Part shown: one piece after another, positions 26,112 through 39,267 of the stretch
How positions within the stretch are numbered: position 1 is the first letter of the stretch
Layout of the letters: the number at the start of each line of letters is the position of its first letter
Assembly: GCA_947579665.1 (NCBI GenBank)
Contig: OX388349.1
Coordinates: 71,242,841 to 71,306,840 of the forward strand
Direction of reading: 5' to 3'
Source of the DNA: Sympetrum striolatum
Taxonomy: Eukaryota; Arthropoda; Insecta; Odonata; Libellulidae
Length of the DNA: 64,000 nucleotides
Translations under genes and position numbers: made by a program
Notes under the pieces: generated by a model
Told to the model about the DNA's origin: nothing
Database searches by the model: none
Seen by the model: the letters and a program-made list of their open reading frames with translations, nothing else

Positions 26112-29044
26112 AATTTTCATATTCTTTTTAAGTAAATACCGCAAGTATACTTATTTTCACTGTATCTCTTTGAATTCCATAATCAATTTAAGTAAATATT
26201 CACCTCCATTCACTTAAATCTCCAACATTTTTCTTTAATCAAGAACTCCTTTAGAAGTAGGGTACGATTAGAAGGGTACGGACGATTACCAATCCATCCA
26301 TTCCAATTCATCCTACGGTATTTTCTCTAAGAATGTATCCACATATCTTCATCGTAAGATCTTCATCAAAGCGATCTGTCGCAACATACCCCACATTGCC
26401 CTTTAGTTTCATTTTCCTTCATTTTATTCAAGGACTGACTTTAATTACTAGGACGACACCTTTCTATTCGTAGAAAACAGGTCAATGCTATCTCCTTCTT
26501 AGAGTAAAAACACATTAGATATGAAGATATGGCCTCAAACTGAAAAAATGGTCTTGAAAGTTTTTGGTTAGTATGACCACGTCGATGTCTCCGAAAGAAA
26601 TTCTCGTTTTTACTATTATCTTATTCAAGCAGAATCATTTTCATATACACATAGGGACTTCATTTATCTATGCAATTAAACTAATATTATTAAATTTATT
26701 TACAATGAAAGCATATAAATATTTATCTACATAAGAAAAAATGTGTCAATCAGTTGAAGGCGTTGATAGCTTAACTGAAATGTGGATATAAAATGAATAA
26801 ATCTAAATTGACTGCAGGATTTAAAAAGACTAAATCCTGGCTTTAACTTCAGAGAATAAAAAAATACGAAAATTCGTTTTTAGGTTAAAAGTAACAACAG
26901 TAAGAAATTTATTTTGATCGTAACTTGGTAATATTTTAGAAAATCAAACAGATACAATTGACATATCGGAAGTATAGCTATTGATCAAATGATATGAAAA
27001 ATCATTAAACGTGCAAGAAGTGATTGCACGATTAAGGCTGAGACAGCCAATTAGCGAAACTACAATTGTGCCATCGTCCTGAAGTACACTTCTCCATTAC
27101 CTTATCCACCCTTCACTTCAAACGGAAACTCGATGACTAACTCCAGGAAAGCAACTACGCTGTAAACCGGCATCACTTCCCCAAAGATCGATTCTATTCC
27201 GGCATATGCAGTACTAATTGCAGCCGCATGGAAGCATTGATAATTACGCCGTAGGCATTCCCCCAAGTTCTTGCTCTAACCTCATGATTCGCTCCTCCTT
27301 TTGTACAACGGATATTTCCTTTGAAGGATAATCCAGAAGATGTCGAATACATATCAAGCAGACATATCCTCCAGCATACGTAAGAAAAACGTATTATAAA
27401 ACTTTAATCGCATTCACACGCTTTTTATTTATACGATAAGAAAATCTTAGCTGAGAAGTCACTCATACGTTATACTAGTTTTTCTTTCGTTGGGACGTTT
27501 ATCGGTCAATTGCTATTTGCTATTCCTTTTGCCCGTCGGAGGTGACTGTAACGTAATGACCGATGGACAGGCTGAAGATGTATACTATCTTTTCATTTTT
27601 ATCACATCTTGGAATAAAGCGAAGGCATATAAATTCGAATTAACGAGTTAACTGTCGTTCTTAATTTTGTTTTTTTACCGTATTACAATTTTTATTCAAC
27701 GCTTCAGCACACGGAGAATTTGAATGTCATCACGAGGACGCGTGCGTCGCCATGGTCAGTGATATTGTCATCCATAAAGGCATGCGTTTACGGCAATTAA
27801 TGTTTTAACGCAGTCCATTTCAATAGAAAAGAAAATATAATTATAACTACCACAAATTATATAATAGTATAGAAAGATGGTATTGGAATAACATAACGTG
27901 TCAACTTAGAAGATGTTTCTGTGGCAACGAAAAATCACACTTGACAAACCATTACACATATGCCACTAGAGGGAAAACCTATAAAAATTCGGCATTACCT
28001 TATTGCAAAAAAAGTAGAACAAAGTTACAATTCTCCTATTTAGTAATTAAGATCTACAATTAATGCCCAAGAATAATAAGAGAATTGGATAAAAGAAATA
28101 TCTTACTAAAAATGATAAGGATATTATTCAAAGCTGGGTAAAAGAACATTCCCGTGATGATTTCCATCACCAGACAGAATTCAATACAGTTTTGACTAGA
28201 GCAATATTTGGTCGAAAACACTGAAGAATTCACTGTGACATGCGATGGTGACGAAGTTATGCTCTGAAATTAATTCTTTCAGAAAAAATAGCATATCGTT
28301 CACTTGGTATGTAAATTATCGAATGGGAGACTCATCTCAATACCTCTCTCAGAGTTCATCGCAATATCATACGTACTGAAAGTGAAAACTGAAGCCGATC
28401 TCAGCGGTAACTCGTGGGGACACAAGAGTGTTTGGTAAAAGATGAGAGGAAAAAGGAAAATGTACATGAAATGACAGCTGTCACATCGCATGAAGAAAGA
28501 TTTGTCAAGAGACTGAAATAATAAATTAGAAAGGCAAAAGGGAGAGTATCGCGAAAAGAAAGGTGGAATTCATTCGCGAGAGTACATATGCGGGTAATAG
28601 GGTAATAAAATATGCAGCAAAAAGTCACTGTCGCAGCTTCGTTGGGATTTAGAGTTGAATATATAGATTAGACACGATATGAAGAACGAGCGGCGATGAG
28701 AGCCTATTAGAAGAAGAGCCAAATATTAAAAAAATATCTCGAAATAAAGAGAGGAAGCGATACATGGGATTAAATCAGCTATTTCTGATAATACAATGCG
28801 CTACTAGATACCATTTTTTCAAAATGTTCCATATCTTCCATTAATTATTTCACGTTTTAAAGAAATCCACTTAGTTCGAATAACATTCTAAATACCTTAC
28901 CCATAACGTTTTTTTTAATTTCAGTATTTAGGAAACATAGATCTAAAACTTTCGTTTCTAAAGAGGCATAAAAATTTTACCAAAACAATATAATGGGGAT
29001 ATCTAAGAAGATGCTCTCGATTTGCTTAATGCTAAATAAATTTA
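26112..29044. other. AT-rich non-coding DNA, no gene recognised
   Basis: No gene, RNA or repeat structure is recognised. Short frames (63-75 codons, minus strand, 28300-28628) overlap one another in different frames and lack motifs. Confidence 0.55.
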
Positions 29045-29576
29045 TCTACATCTACATTAATACCCTACAAGCCGCCTTTCGGTGTGTGGCAGGGGGTGTA
29101 AACACCAATTGAATCTAAACTACTTCCTTATTCGGTTATTGTCGCGTATCGTTCGCGGAAGGAATGAATTTTTAAAACGATTTGTCCTAGCATCTATTTC
29201 TCTTAACTTACGGTCATTATCGGATCGACCGAGGTAACACGGGGGGTTGCATGATACCGATTGTATCTTTGGAAAATGTAGTTTCCCTGAATTTATTCAG
29301 CAATCGCAGCCTAGCTTCCAATCTCCTTTCTTTCAAGGATTCCCAACCTACGTCTGAGAGCATTTTTGTAACGCTTGCTTTTTTATCGTAGCATTTCTTA
29401 AAAAAACGAACCGCTTTACGCTGCACTTTCTCGAGTTCGCGAGTACATGTTTCATCCGCCTTGTATTCCATAAGGGGTCTGACCAAGGTAAAATAACATC
29501 GCTCTCTCACCTTTACATCGCATTTACCGACAATACGCTTTACAAAGCCAAGCCTTTTACTTGCTTTGCAACTTCA
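29045..29576 (-). mobile_element. 5'-truncated CR1/L2-like LINE, 3' end only
   Basis: On the minus strand this holds the last part of a non-LTR retrotransposon reverse transcriptase frame followed by its short 3' end. The terminal segment, read on the plus strand, starts with CTACATCTACATTAATACCC and continues ACAAGCCGCC...GGTGTGTGGCAGGGGG. This is a widespread arthropod LINE 3' terminus, ending in TAGATG-type short repeats. 5' truncation is normal for LINE insertions. The copy is old: the coding part has a frameshift and an internal deletion. Insertion-site duplications were not found. Confidence 0.85.
29120..29573 (-). pseudogene. C-terminal fragment of LINE reverse transcriptase (ORF2), frameshifted
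   Basis: The minus-strand frame from 29573 encodes KRLGFVKRIVGKCDVKVRER followed by CYFTLVRPLMEY, then LEKVQRKAVRFFKKCYD and SVTKMLSDVGWESLKERRLEAR. This is the post-palm C-terminal region of CR1/L2-type reverse transcriptases (pattern: LVRPxxEY ... LEKVQRRAxRF ... SVTxML..LGWxSLxxRR). Between MEY and LEKVQ the usual segment with V-W-D-P is missing, so about ten residues are deleted or changed. The first frame stops at 29217. In the next frame the tail continues as RKLREIDARTNRFKNSFLPR then TIRD, which is the family's typical ending, and stops at 29120-29122. One frameshift therefore separates them near 29220-29235. It encodes no functional enzyme. Confidence 0.85.
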
Positions 29577-32500
29577 GTCTTTCCATAGAATTAAAATATG
29601 AAATTATCAAAAAAGGAACTATTATACGACAAAGAATAATGAAAAAATTGCATAAAAAAACGGAGCGTCTTACTGGTACGATGCCAAATGAATTTAAGAA
29701 AATTACAAATATGCAACTATCTATTCACCATTTAAAAATCTACTATATATTTAATAGGTAAACGGAACGTTGCTGATCATCGCTTTGAAAGGACTATAAC
29801 TGTCAAAACCTCACGTCACATTTAAAAAACGTGGCAACGCGAGAGTTAAAATCTCATAGAGCGTAATTGATGCATTCCCCGGGTGAGATACGTAGTCTTT
29901 CGCTCCCGAGCACTAAACAAAATATTCATGCCAAAAACGGTATTGGAATTTTAAAATAACACAACGGAAGGATTTAACTCTCGCATTTAAAAGCGCAGAC
30001 GAAAGAGAAAAAACGGCAGGCTTTCTCCAGCAGCGGATCCATCCATCAACGCAGAATACATTACAGTCCCAAGAGGCGGCCGAAATGCATTCCCATATTT
30101 CAGCAGCGCTCCCTGGAGCAATGGCCGGGCACATAATGCAGAACAAAAGGCGTTGGCCCATGAGATCGCCGGCAACAGTATCGAAGTTCTGAAGAACGAA
30201 TGTTTGCCGATGCATTGAGAGAATTAATTTAACCCCAGATGCGCCATTCAGCGGTGCACAGTGGAAAGCAGAGCTCCGCTCCCAAAAGGTACTTAAGTAA
30301 TGTAATCACGGGAGAAGCACTGCGTGGATATGGAAGAGTAAAATATGATCCGGATGGGAATTCTAATCTTTTAGTTCTTGAGTGGACGCTTTCAAATGCG
30401 TTTCTATGTGGAGGAAGAACATTTGGATTCTGTTCGTCGAATTTGTTCTCCGTTATTGTTAGCAAATTATAAATTAAAGCGAAGATTTATAAGGAAGTTC
30501 CACAAATAACTTATCAGTTGAGTATAGTTATGAGGAATTCAATTAATTATCAATAGCGGAAAACACGCTCTTCATTTCAACATGACCCCATAAAAAGCTA
30601 GAAATGAATTAGAAACGGAATATCTGGAGCCTTGATTTAATCAAAATAATATAAATCTAAGATATGTGGAATGAAAATAATGCAATTCACTTCCTTTTCA
30701 TAATTTTTTTCCTATTTCTATAAGAATGATCCGTAGAGAATAAGAGGGCTATCGAGACAATAGTTAAAATGGATTTATCGAACGGCATGAGTAAACAGAG
30801 TTCAAGTAAGGCACTTTGGATGAGAAAAAACGATACTTTACAGGAAAAAATAAGAAATCATAGCTATTTTGGAAATATGAAATCCCTGTTCATTTACCTC
30901 ATTTACCAATCATTACATATAGGAAATATTGACGCCTTATGTTGCAGATTTAGAATTATATGAATTACCAACCCGTTTACCGACACCTCTCTTCTCTACT
31001 CGTATTATTCAAGAAAACTGAAAAGTCAGTAATGGGATATGAATTCCATTTTAAAGTTACATGAAAAAATTCGGAATTTTCCGAATAAAAAGGATCAAAA
31101 GACAATCCCCATTCTCATTCATCCTCCATAGAGAACCCTCAACGGAGGTCTCTAAAAATGCGAGAATTGAATATTCAACATCTCTCGGGAAAGATACTTG
31201 AAACGTGAACTCACCGTGAAATATGAAAATTATTAAATGATTTATTTCTGAAAAAAAAACAGCATTATAAATTTTCCTCAGCATAATAACGACAAGAAAA
31301 TGCTTTCGTGAGAACTAAATCGGAAAGGCGTTTTCCCATGGGTTACTAAAAACGAATTTTCTTTTGATTAATAAAAGGTCCTCACAAATTTTCAAACAAA
31401 CCGGATTACAATATCCACAACCAATTTTAAATATAGGCCTTACTTGTTTTAATGTGATCATGTTTGAGCGAGCGTATACAGATAATACGGTACAGTAGTA
31501 TATTTATTTGGATATTTAAATTATCAATATAAAATATTTTTTATGTTTCGAACGTGATCGTACAAAATAGCTCATAATTGAATCAGCAGCAAAAGTAAAA
31601 CTATAACAAGCTGATGAACGGATAAAAAATTTCCAAAATCTATATTTCAGCTGTATTACGAGTATATAATATTTGAAGGGAATTTTACGAAACTCTTGAG
31701 TAAATGTCTTTTAAGACTCCCAAATACTATTATTATACGATATAGTTCTAATATAAATAATTTAATAAATTCTAATATAATCCTTCATTTCATATATTTT
31801 ACCACTTCTGTTTCATTACCTCCCACCCTTTAGCACAAATCCTCTTAGTCACTAAGGACGGCCAAGGAACGAACTTCCTCAGTGCTGCAGGAGGACGGAA
31901 TGGAAGCCATGATGCCCGAATTAACCTGTCGCCTCCAGATGGAAAGTTAGGAACCCAAATTTTCCAAGAAAACAAATGCTTCTTGCGAACGTCCACGCAA
32001 GCAAACCGAGGGTGCAAAACCGAGACGCAATGGGCGTCCTCAAGTCCGTAATTTCGCATTCTGGATCATTCATCATTGGAATGCACCCTCGCACGATGCT
32101 TGCCTTCATTACGCCCTATTTTCTGGGAAGACCCTCACAATGGGCGTGGAACTTCTTGCGGGAAAGTGAGGTAGATGGAAATTAACTTCTGCGCTTGAGA
32201 CAATGCTGGTTAGTTACGAAACGATAGGAACCAGTTTGAGAGGGAGAGTGGGTACCTCTCCGCACGAATCACACTGCGTGAACGCTAGCCTCAAACTTAC
32301 GTGAGATAATTATTACCTCAAGAGATACGATGTCTTTGGATGCATCACGGACGAGTACGTTCAATTTTACCTGCAGGTGGAAATTACATCTTTGACTAAT
32401 CATGAGATGGCTTTGACCCTTCAAAGCAATTTAACCAAGAGAAAAGTAGAATTTGACGTGAAAATATTACTGTTGAGGCACGGTAAAACTTTACAAGACT

Positions 32501-35500
32501 TAACAACTGGAACTTCAAAAAAGTGACTGGTTACATCAGCGAAACTGAACATAATCGGCAACTAATATTTGAACGACTTCTAAGTAAACTCTTCTGAGCA
32601 TATTAAATTAATGTTTTCGCAGAAACAGCACTTTACTATATGAGTACATTATAAAATAGATAACTGGTGTAACTTAGTACTTCAATCGTTACGTAATTAA
32701 TAATTTAACATGAAAGTTGCCTAAGTACAGCAGGTAAGAAATTAAGATTCACAAAGATGCTGCGAAATAAAAAGATAAAGACAAAATATTATAATGGAGA
32801 AACTAAGGAAAATATACTCAAAACCAAAAAATAAAAGCATTTCGACGACTAAAAGCAATAAACAACAAACCAGTTTCTTATATCTCCAGAATTGAATTGA
32901 AATAAGATTATATCAACTTGATACAACACCTGTCCAACTTTATGATAAATATCAGACTGCTATAAAGATAAAACGAATTTATAGAATATCTGAGAATAAC
33001 GATACATGCATTCTTTCTGGAACCAAAGTATCTAAAACAAACTGAGAAAACAAGATGGAGAATGATGCTATATAATTTTGATCAGTATTGACTATCAAGA
33101 TAAAGTTATATAAAGGAAAAAAATCAGAAAGTGGAAAAATAATCAAAATTAGTGACTGGTCGTCGATCAGTCTTCTTTTTAGTCGCTAGTAAATGGAGAA
33201 AGACAGCCAACGGAAAAAATAAGTCCTAAACTCCGAGAAAGAGGTAGGAAAGAGAGGGTCGACGTAGAAACCAAACTTTCCCGGACGAGGAGTAAACCGG
33301 AGAACTTAAATTCTTTAACCGAATCCCGACGACGTAAACTCCCGCTTACTCGAAAGGCGGTATAACTCAGCCAAGTACGCAGAATTTCCGAAACTCTCTC
33401 TTCCACGGCCATTCCTTAATCCGAACACAATCAACGAGAGGCCTTTAAAGGGATGAAAAGGAGGCTCCCAATTGCGCCTTAACCCAACTTTTCCGCTTAT
33501 TCATTAAGAAGGAATCACTACGCACCTTGTTTCCCTCCACCCGAGGATCCCTTGATTTCTGCGGACTGGGATTTCATTCCAACATTGCGCCGAACCTTTA
33601 TCTTTCGCCTCCACTCCGTCTCGAGAAAGCCACCCGAATACATCCCTTCTTTGGTGAAAAGTAGTGCAACTTATCAAAGGGTTCAGGAGGGAATTTGAGA
33701 GCGTGCGACGACTGGGCTCAAGGCAAAATAGAGCAATGCACAATCTATATAGGTCACCACTTACTTCAACAGATTTTTAATTAACATTTATTAACTTTGA
33801 AGAAAGGGCAAAACCTTTTCATAGGTGTCCAAAAGGAAACTAAATTTGGCAAAATTGTTTTTCGAAGTCGCAACTTTCAAAATCAGAGATTGTAATAATT
33901 CAAATAAAACACTAGTATTTTGTACAGTATACTTATGACATAATATAAAAAAATACTGAAGTTAGGAAGACAACTGATCATGGAAAATATTTTGACTTCC
34001 AATTATTTTTGTTTTCGCTGACATATGCTCTATTATAACCTCTTGAAACTACAGCAGCAAACCAATGTATATAATTAGGAACGAATTCCTAGTATCACAA
34101 GAAATAATAATATTATATATACTAGAAGTAAAACCCTGACTTAAAGAAAAATTTACCTACGAAAGAACCGAATTCCCCAAGGAAAATAAAGAAGGCAGAT
34201 AAAGAAACCTGAAAAAGGGATTTAAATTATCTGAAAAATAATTTTGTTGTAGTAATTGCACAGCTGTTGTAGACCACTCACAGCTCCTACACAGTCAGTA
34301 TTATCGAAAACTGACAGTGTACCAGCTAATCATATTCAATATAGCGTCGATTGAATTATTAAGAAAACGTCGTTGAATTTACCCTACCTGTATATAATAA
34401 TAAATATGTATATAATTCCAACAGGAATTACTTACTATATTACTATTATTTCCGGAGAATTCATGGTATTTCCGATTTCTGATAATTCACTTTACTGTTC
34501 AATAATTTGATGATCGGATTCCACAACAAAATTGAATTAAAATAACAAAAACAGTACAAAAATAAAGGTGCTTGTATCAAGACCTTCTGTTTTACCCACT
34601 ACATCTAACATACTTAAATCCAAATTTGGATGCGAGTAATACACGGTAAGTATGTAAATAATATCTTTTCGTTGACAGTTTAAAGAAAACATTAGAAAAT
34701 GAAGTAGTTGAAATTACAGTACTTACAAACCATTGTGTAAAAGGGAGTGAAGTCATTTTAGCATCCATAAATTTCCCTTAGCATAAGTTAATATTTACTA
34801 AAGTAATTTGACCTGGTAAAAAATCGATGAACACATCTCCTTTAAGATCTACCTTCCACTCTACCATCAACAAGATGTCCGGTCTGAAAAAAGAGACCAA
34901 ACTTTCTAATTTCCTCAACTCCACTGCTCAACATGTCTCGACGATGGACCCATCACTCGCGAACAAGTTTGCCCTCTCACAATTCTCTCCTCTTGAATAA
35001 GAGTCGGAGTGATAGTCAAATGGAAGAAGAGCAGAATAGGGAAAAACAAATGGCGGACCATACTTCAGAGCCATTGGATAGAAAGGGAAAGGACTCCTTC
35101 CATAATCAAAACTAACAATCCTTTCTTGCGCTCTTGTTGGAATAGTCCACTCAACATTGACTCACAAGTTTCACATGAACTCTTGCTCAATTGCAAACGA
35201 TGATGAACTATAAACAATAAGATAACTATGGGAAACAACTGTAGACAGCTTAACATTTGAGTTTTTAAATGAGTACACTTTAAACGTAAAATAACAGCTA
35301 AACGATAAAAGTAAAGCCTTTTTGTAGAAATGAACATTATGAGTTAATTAGGAAGTGAAATATCAACACCAGAATATTTTAAAAAATTTCTTCGTATAGC
35401 GATGTCTCTGAAAATAGATCAAATTTTAAAAAGCGGGAGAAAGGATTTAAAAGTTGCTGAAAATATATTTTTCGGCAAATATAAATGTATCAATATGACC

Positions 35501-38285
35501 AATAATTTCATCTTGATCTAAATATAATACATTCATAAACGAAGATTAGACACATATGAATGATGAAGAAATAAAATTGATCAATACTACAAAGTCAAGC
35601 AAAAATGTAGGTCTTTTCTACCCATAATCGCATTAACTATATCCACCATTTTGTATCCTAATTTAATCGGAAACAATCCGCTTGCGTAAAATTTTCGAAG
35701 CAAAAGTCAGAAACCCACACCAAAAAATTTTTCACCGAGGATTCCTAATTGAATCCAAACAATCCAGCACTGGTAATTATTCGTTTTCACTGCAGAAAAA
35801 CCCAACGAGAAAACAGCTAAGAGACCTACGGCTTATATACTGCATAAGAACTCGAGTATTAAGATGCAGGATGAACCTCAACTAATCCTTAGCACTGGGA
35901 TACCGCCGAGAGGGAAAAAACTCCATACCTCCCATCAAAAACAAAAAGTTCTGGAGGATCTACAAACACTTTTTTCTTGGATATTGCCCAAACGGCGCAA
36001 TTCGTCCTAAATAATTTTATTTCACCGGAAAGCTCTTTAAGTGACGTGCACTAGTTAGCGGGTACACCGAAAAAAATGAGAGCTTTCCCGTTGAAAAGTC
36101 CGCAGCACTTTATTTTTACATTCTCTTCCTCCGAGGTTAACGATCTGAGAGGGCAGCACCGCTCCCCGCAGACTGACTACGCAATTAGGCACTACGGATG
36201 TTGAAGAAGTGGGCAGAATTGAACACAAAAGCGGGAATCGATGAATTCAATTATTATTTCACTCCAGACGTTATTAATTACGGAAGCGAGGCTTCCGCTG
36301 CCGACCTGTGCATGTCCTAGATGCAGCATAAATCCGAAGAAGTGAATTTTTTAGTATACACATTCCGCTAACTAACCTTTTCCGCCGTAGAGGCTCTGAA
36401 TTGCTAACGAGATGTCCCATTTGCAGCTTCCGGTTTACGTGGATTTCCACTTCAACATATTTTTACGTGGGATTATAACATACTCGATGAGCCTGAGTCA
36501 GCGACAACGCAAAAGGAAAAATTTAAAAGATTGCTTCAATACGTGAAAAAATCCTGATTCTCAGATTTTGAAAGACTTTTTATGATTGAAATTTATACAA
36601 ATACTTTTATTTGGAATCACTAATATTCAACCCAATTAACTTCAACTTAGTACCTAGGTACATAAGTATAATACCCATTTTGACATTTTTTTAGTTATGT
36701 TCCCTGATTAATCGAAAAATCTTGCCAAGAGCTGATTTGAAAAATCCATATTTATAACGGAGATATTTTTCAGCAAATCAATTCGGAACGAAATCAGGGA
36801 ACGAGGTTCAAAGTACATCTACCGATATCACATTTTCCGTATCAATTATACTTCTAAATACATCTAACTTCTTCAGAAATCACATTTATCAGCCTTATTT
36901 CCGGGATTTTGGAGGCTCGTAATCACTGTAAATTACGCATGCTTCATGCAAACAATTTTGCGGAGAACTGCAACCGAATATCGATCCATTTTCCGCGTGA
37001 CGCACCGTCAACGGTCGTAGTCGCGCTTCACTAATTAATTTCGATTTAAATTCCCAACTAATTGAAAACGCTAAATTGCCTTCCGAAGAGCATAATTTAA
37101 AATCAAGGAAACTAATATTATTCTTCGAAGAGCGCAAACTTCCCTAAAAAATATAGAAACCAAGTACTTTGCTAAGTAAAACTAGTTTGCAGTTACTGAA
37201 TTTTAGGGTCTCTAACGATTTTTCGTAATAATTCAAAATTTAATATTTTTAAATACGTTATAATATAAATCATAAGTGAAAGCTATAGCTGAAATATCCA
37301 TGAATCTACTTTTGTTGTTAACCAAGTTCAATCCTACAGTAAAACTTCGCTGTTGATACCAATAAGGCATTATGCCAGTAAGTGTAAATATTATGAAGAA
37401 ATGTTACCGCGACAAAAGCAATTCGTAATAATAAATAACCGAATAATATATGTTTATTTTGTTGCTATCAAACGATTTTATACTTGAAGATGAAATATGC
37501 GTAAAATATTCAGGTAATTTTTGTCATTGAAGACCATACGGAGATGGAGTTCCTGAGAATTCCCTTCGACATAATTAAGACTTATTAGTAATTAGATTCA
37601 TTTATTGTTGTTTATTAAATACTACAATAATGAGAATTAATGAGTGAATACGCGCATTTATTAGTATATGTTGTTGGAAAGATACCCTCAAATTTTGATA
37701 AATACCAATTTTAATTTTCTTGGCAAAGATTAGCCTATTTAAGTCTTAATTACCTTACCTCGAATCCGTTGAATCACATACTTCATTATTCTCACCATTG
37801 ATAGCCTCTTGGACATCTCCTAAGATGAATATGAAGAAAAAATGTTTCTCTTACCTGAAAAAGAAAAGAAAAAAAATATTACTTACATGAATAGAAAACG
37901 CAATCGAGTCCGAAATTTGAACAATATTGATATTCCATAAAAATGTTTCTCTGTTACTGGCATGCATTGTTTAGCATTGCCAATGGATTTTTCACAAAGA
38001 ATAAATTTGCTATATCACTAATTACAACTATTCATTAAATTTAATTTTAACTTGAAGTTAGGCAAAACTCAGATACTTTATTGACGTGTTTCTATAGGTT
38101 GACGCAATAAATCGACGGAAGATGAAATGAGTGGGTCGAATATCATGATGAGTGGCAATGATAAAAGAAATACCTGAGGGTGGAATTCAAGACGAAAGAT
38201 GAGGGTGAACAGAAAGGTAAATGAAATTAAACGATATGATATGGGCGGGATATAAAGAAAATTAACTTGATTATTATTTTGGCGA
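29577..38285. other. Non-coding DNA, no gene recognised
   Basis: No domain-bearing frame is visible in these 8.7 kb. GC-richer patches occur at about 29830-30470, 31800-32280, 33180-33740 and 36010-36480. Their frames (up to 100 codons, mostly overlapping on both strands) show no motifs. Single short exons or conserved regulatory DNA cannot be excluded there. Confidence 0.5.
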
Positions 38286-38415
38286 CTTCGGGAGTGGAAT
38301 AGCTAGTGTGTTGGCTCTAACACTGAAGCCCCCTGGTTCAATTCCCGGGTAACCGGATTTTTTCCGGGCTACGGCATTGGGGATTGTGTTTGTCTTGTGA
38401 ATGTAATTATTAAAA
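38286..38415 (+). repeat. tRNA-derived SINE, copy 2
   Basis: It shares the layout of the 2.28 kb SINE: an A-box-like GGGAGTGG near 38290, a B box GGTTCAATTCC at 38335-38345, then TAACCGGATTTTTTCCGGG and a TG-rich segment (GTGTTTGTCTTG). Both the B box and the body differ from copy 1, so the two copies have diverged for a long time. The tRNA-like part cannot fold an acceptor stem. Confidence 0.75.
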
Positions 38416-38933
38416 CGAATCTAATTGTAGGTAACTGTTTCCGTTAGAGAAATAATAACACATTAAGCCAAGAGTGTTTGGTACTGAATTTTAGGACACT
38501 TAACCTAACGTAAGATAGACTTATAATGAACGCAGGAATATATGTTTCCGAGGCATTGCACAACAAGGGAAACTTATTGATTGCAAAAGATAATTTAACG
38601 GTTTTCTATAAATGAGGCTTTCAATGAGATTACTTATAATTTAACCACTCATTACTCTAAGCACACACGGTAAAGCGTCATAAAATATAATTTATGATAT
38701 GGAATTCACATTGCACCTGAACACAGGAAATAGTAACAACTTTCTCTCGAGAGCATCAACCGCCTTAGCAACCGCCGCGACAAATGAAATTCGCGACTGA
38801 GTCACGCGACGGAATATTCAACTCCCCCATTATCATCGAATCCAGCTTATTTCCGATTAAGCCGTCGAAAGACAGACACTGGAGCGACGCAATGAAGGCC
38901 ACAAAGGGAAGACGAAACTAGTCGTTGATTTGA

Positions 38934-39190
38934 AGGAAGGTCTTAATTAAGAGTGGTGTGACGGCTAATACCCGCGGCAGACGGCAGTGTTCCCTTGATA
39001 TTTCCATTTCAAATGCTCGAACCAGGCGATCTGTACGATTTGCGGCTGGAGGTGACTGGGGAAACAAGGACAGTATAAATTCAATCGAGAGTGACGCAAG
39101 CCGTGATAGTAGTGGATGCGACATTGTTATGTACCGGGATGCTGCTGCTTTCGTCGCAGATGCTGAGTACGGTCTTTTATCGCTCGGGTC
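38934..39190 (+). CDS. Weak candidate coding segment, family unknown
   Basis: A plus-strand frame is open from 38934 to a stop at 39192-39194. The part from 38958 on encodes a polar product: RRQCSLDISISNARTRRSVRF, then SINSIESDASRDSSGCDIV and MYRDAAAFVADAEYGLLSL, with mixed codons and charged, serine-rich composition unlike the chance frames nearby. A possible splice donor TC|GTAAGG follows at 39191. No good pyrimidine-rich acceptor precedes it, the minus strand is also open (38918-39250), and I do not recognise the protein. It could be an exon, a fossil of a gene or an accident of a GC-rich patch. Confidence 0.15.
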
Positions 39191-39217
39191 GTAAGGTAGA
39201 TAAACACAAAAAAACTC

Positions 39218-39267
39218 ATGAGAATGTTCATATCCTTGAGCTTGATACAAACCGTAACATTCTCATA
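39218..39267. repeat. 11-bp inverted repeat
   Basis: ATGAGAATGTT (39218-39228) and AACATTCTCAT (39257-39267) face each other across 28 nt. It may form a hairpin or be the remains of a small foldback element. Nothing further supports a function. Confidence 0.4.

Noticed and set aside
30255..30275. Isolated CACAGTGG as a Transib terminus
   Set aside because: The match ends after 8 bases and there is no inverted partner or CGNCG duplication.
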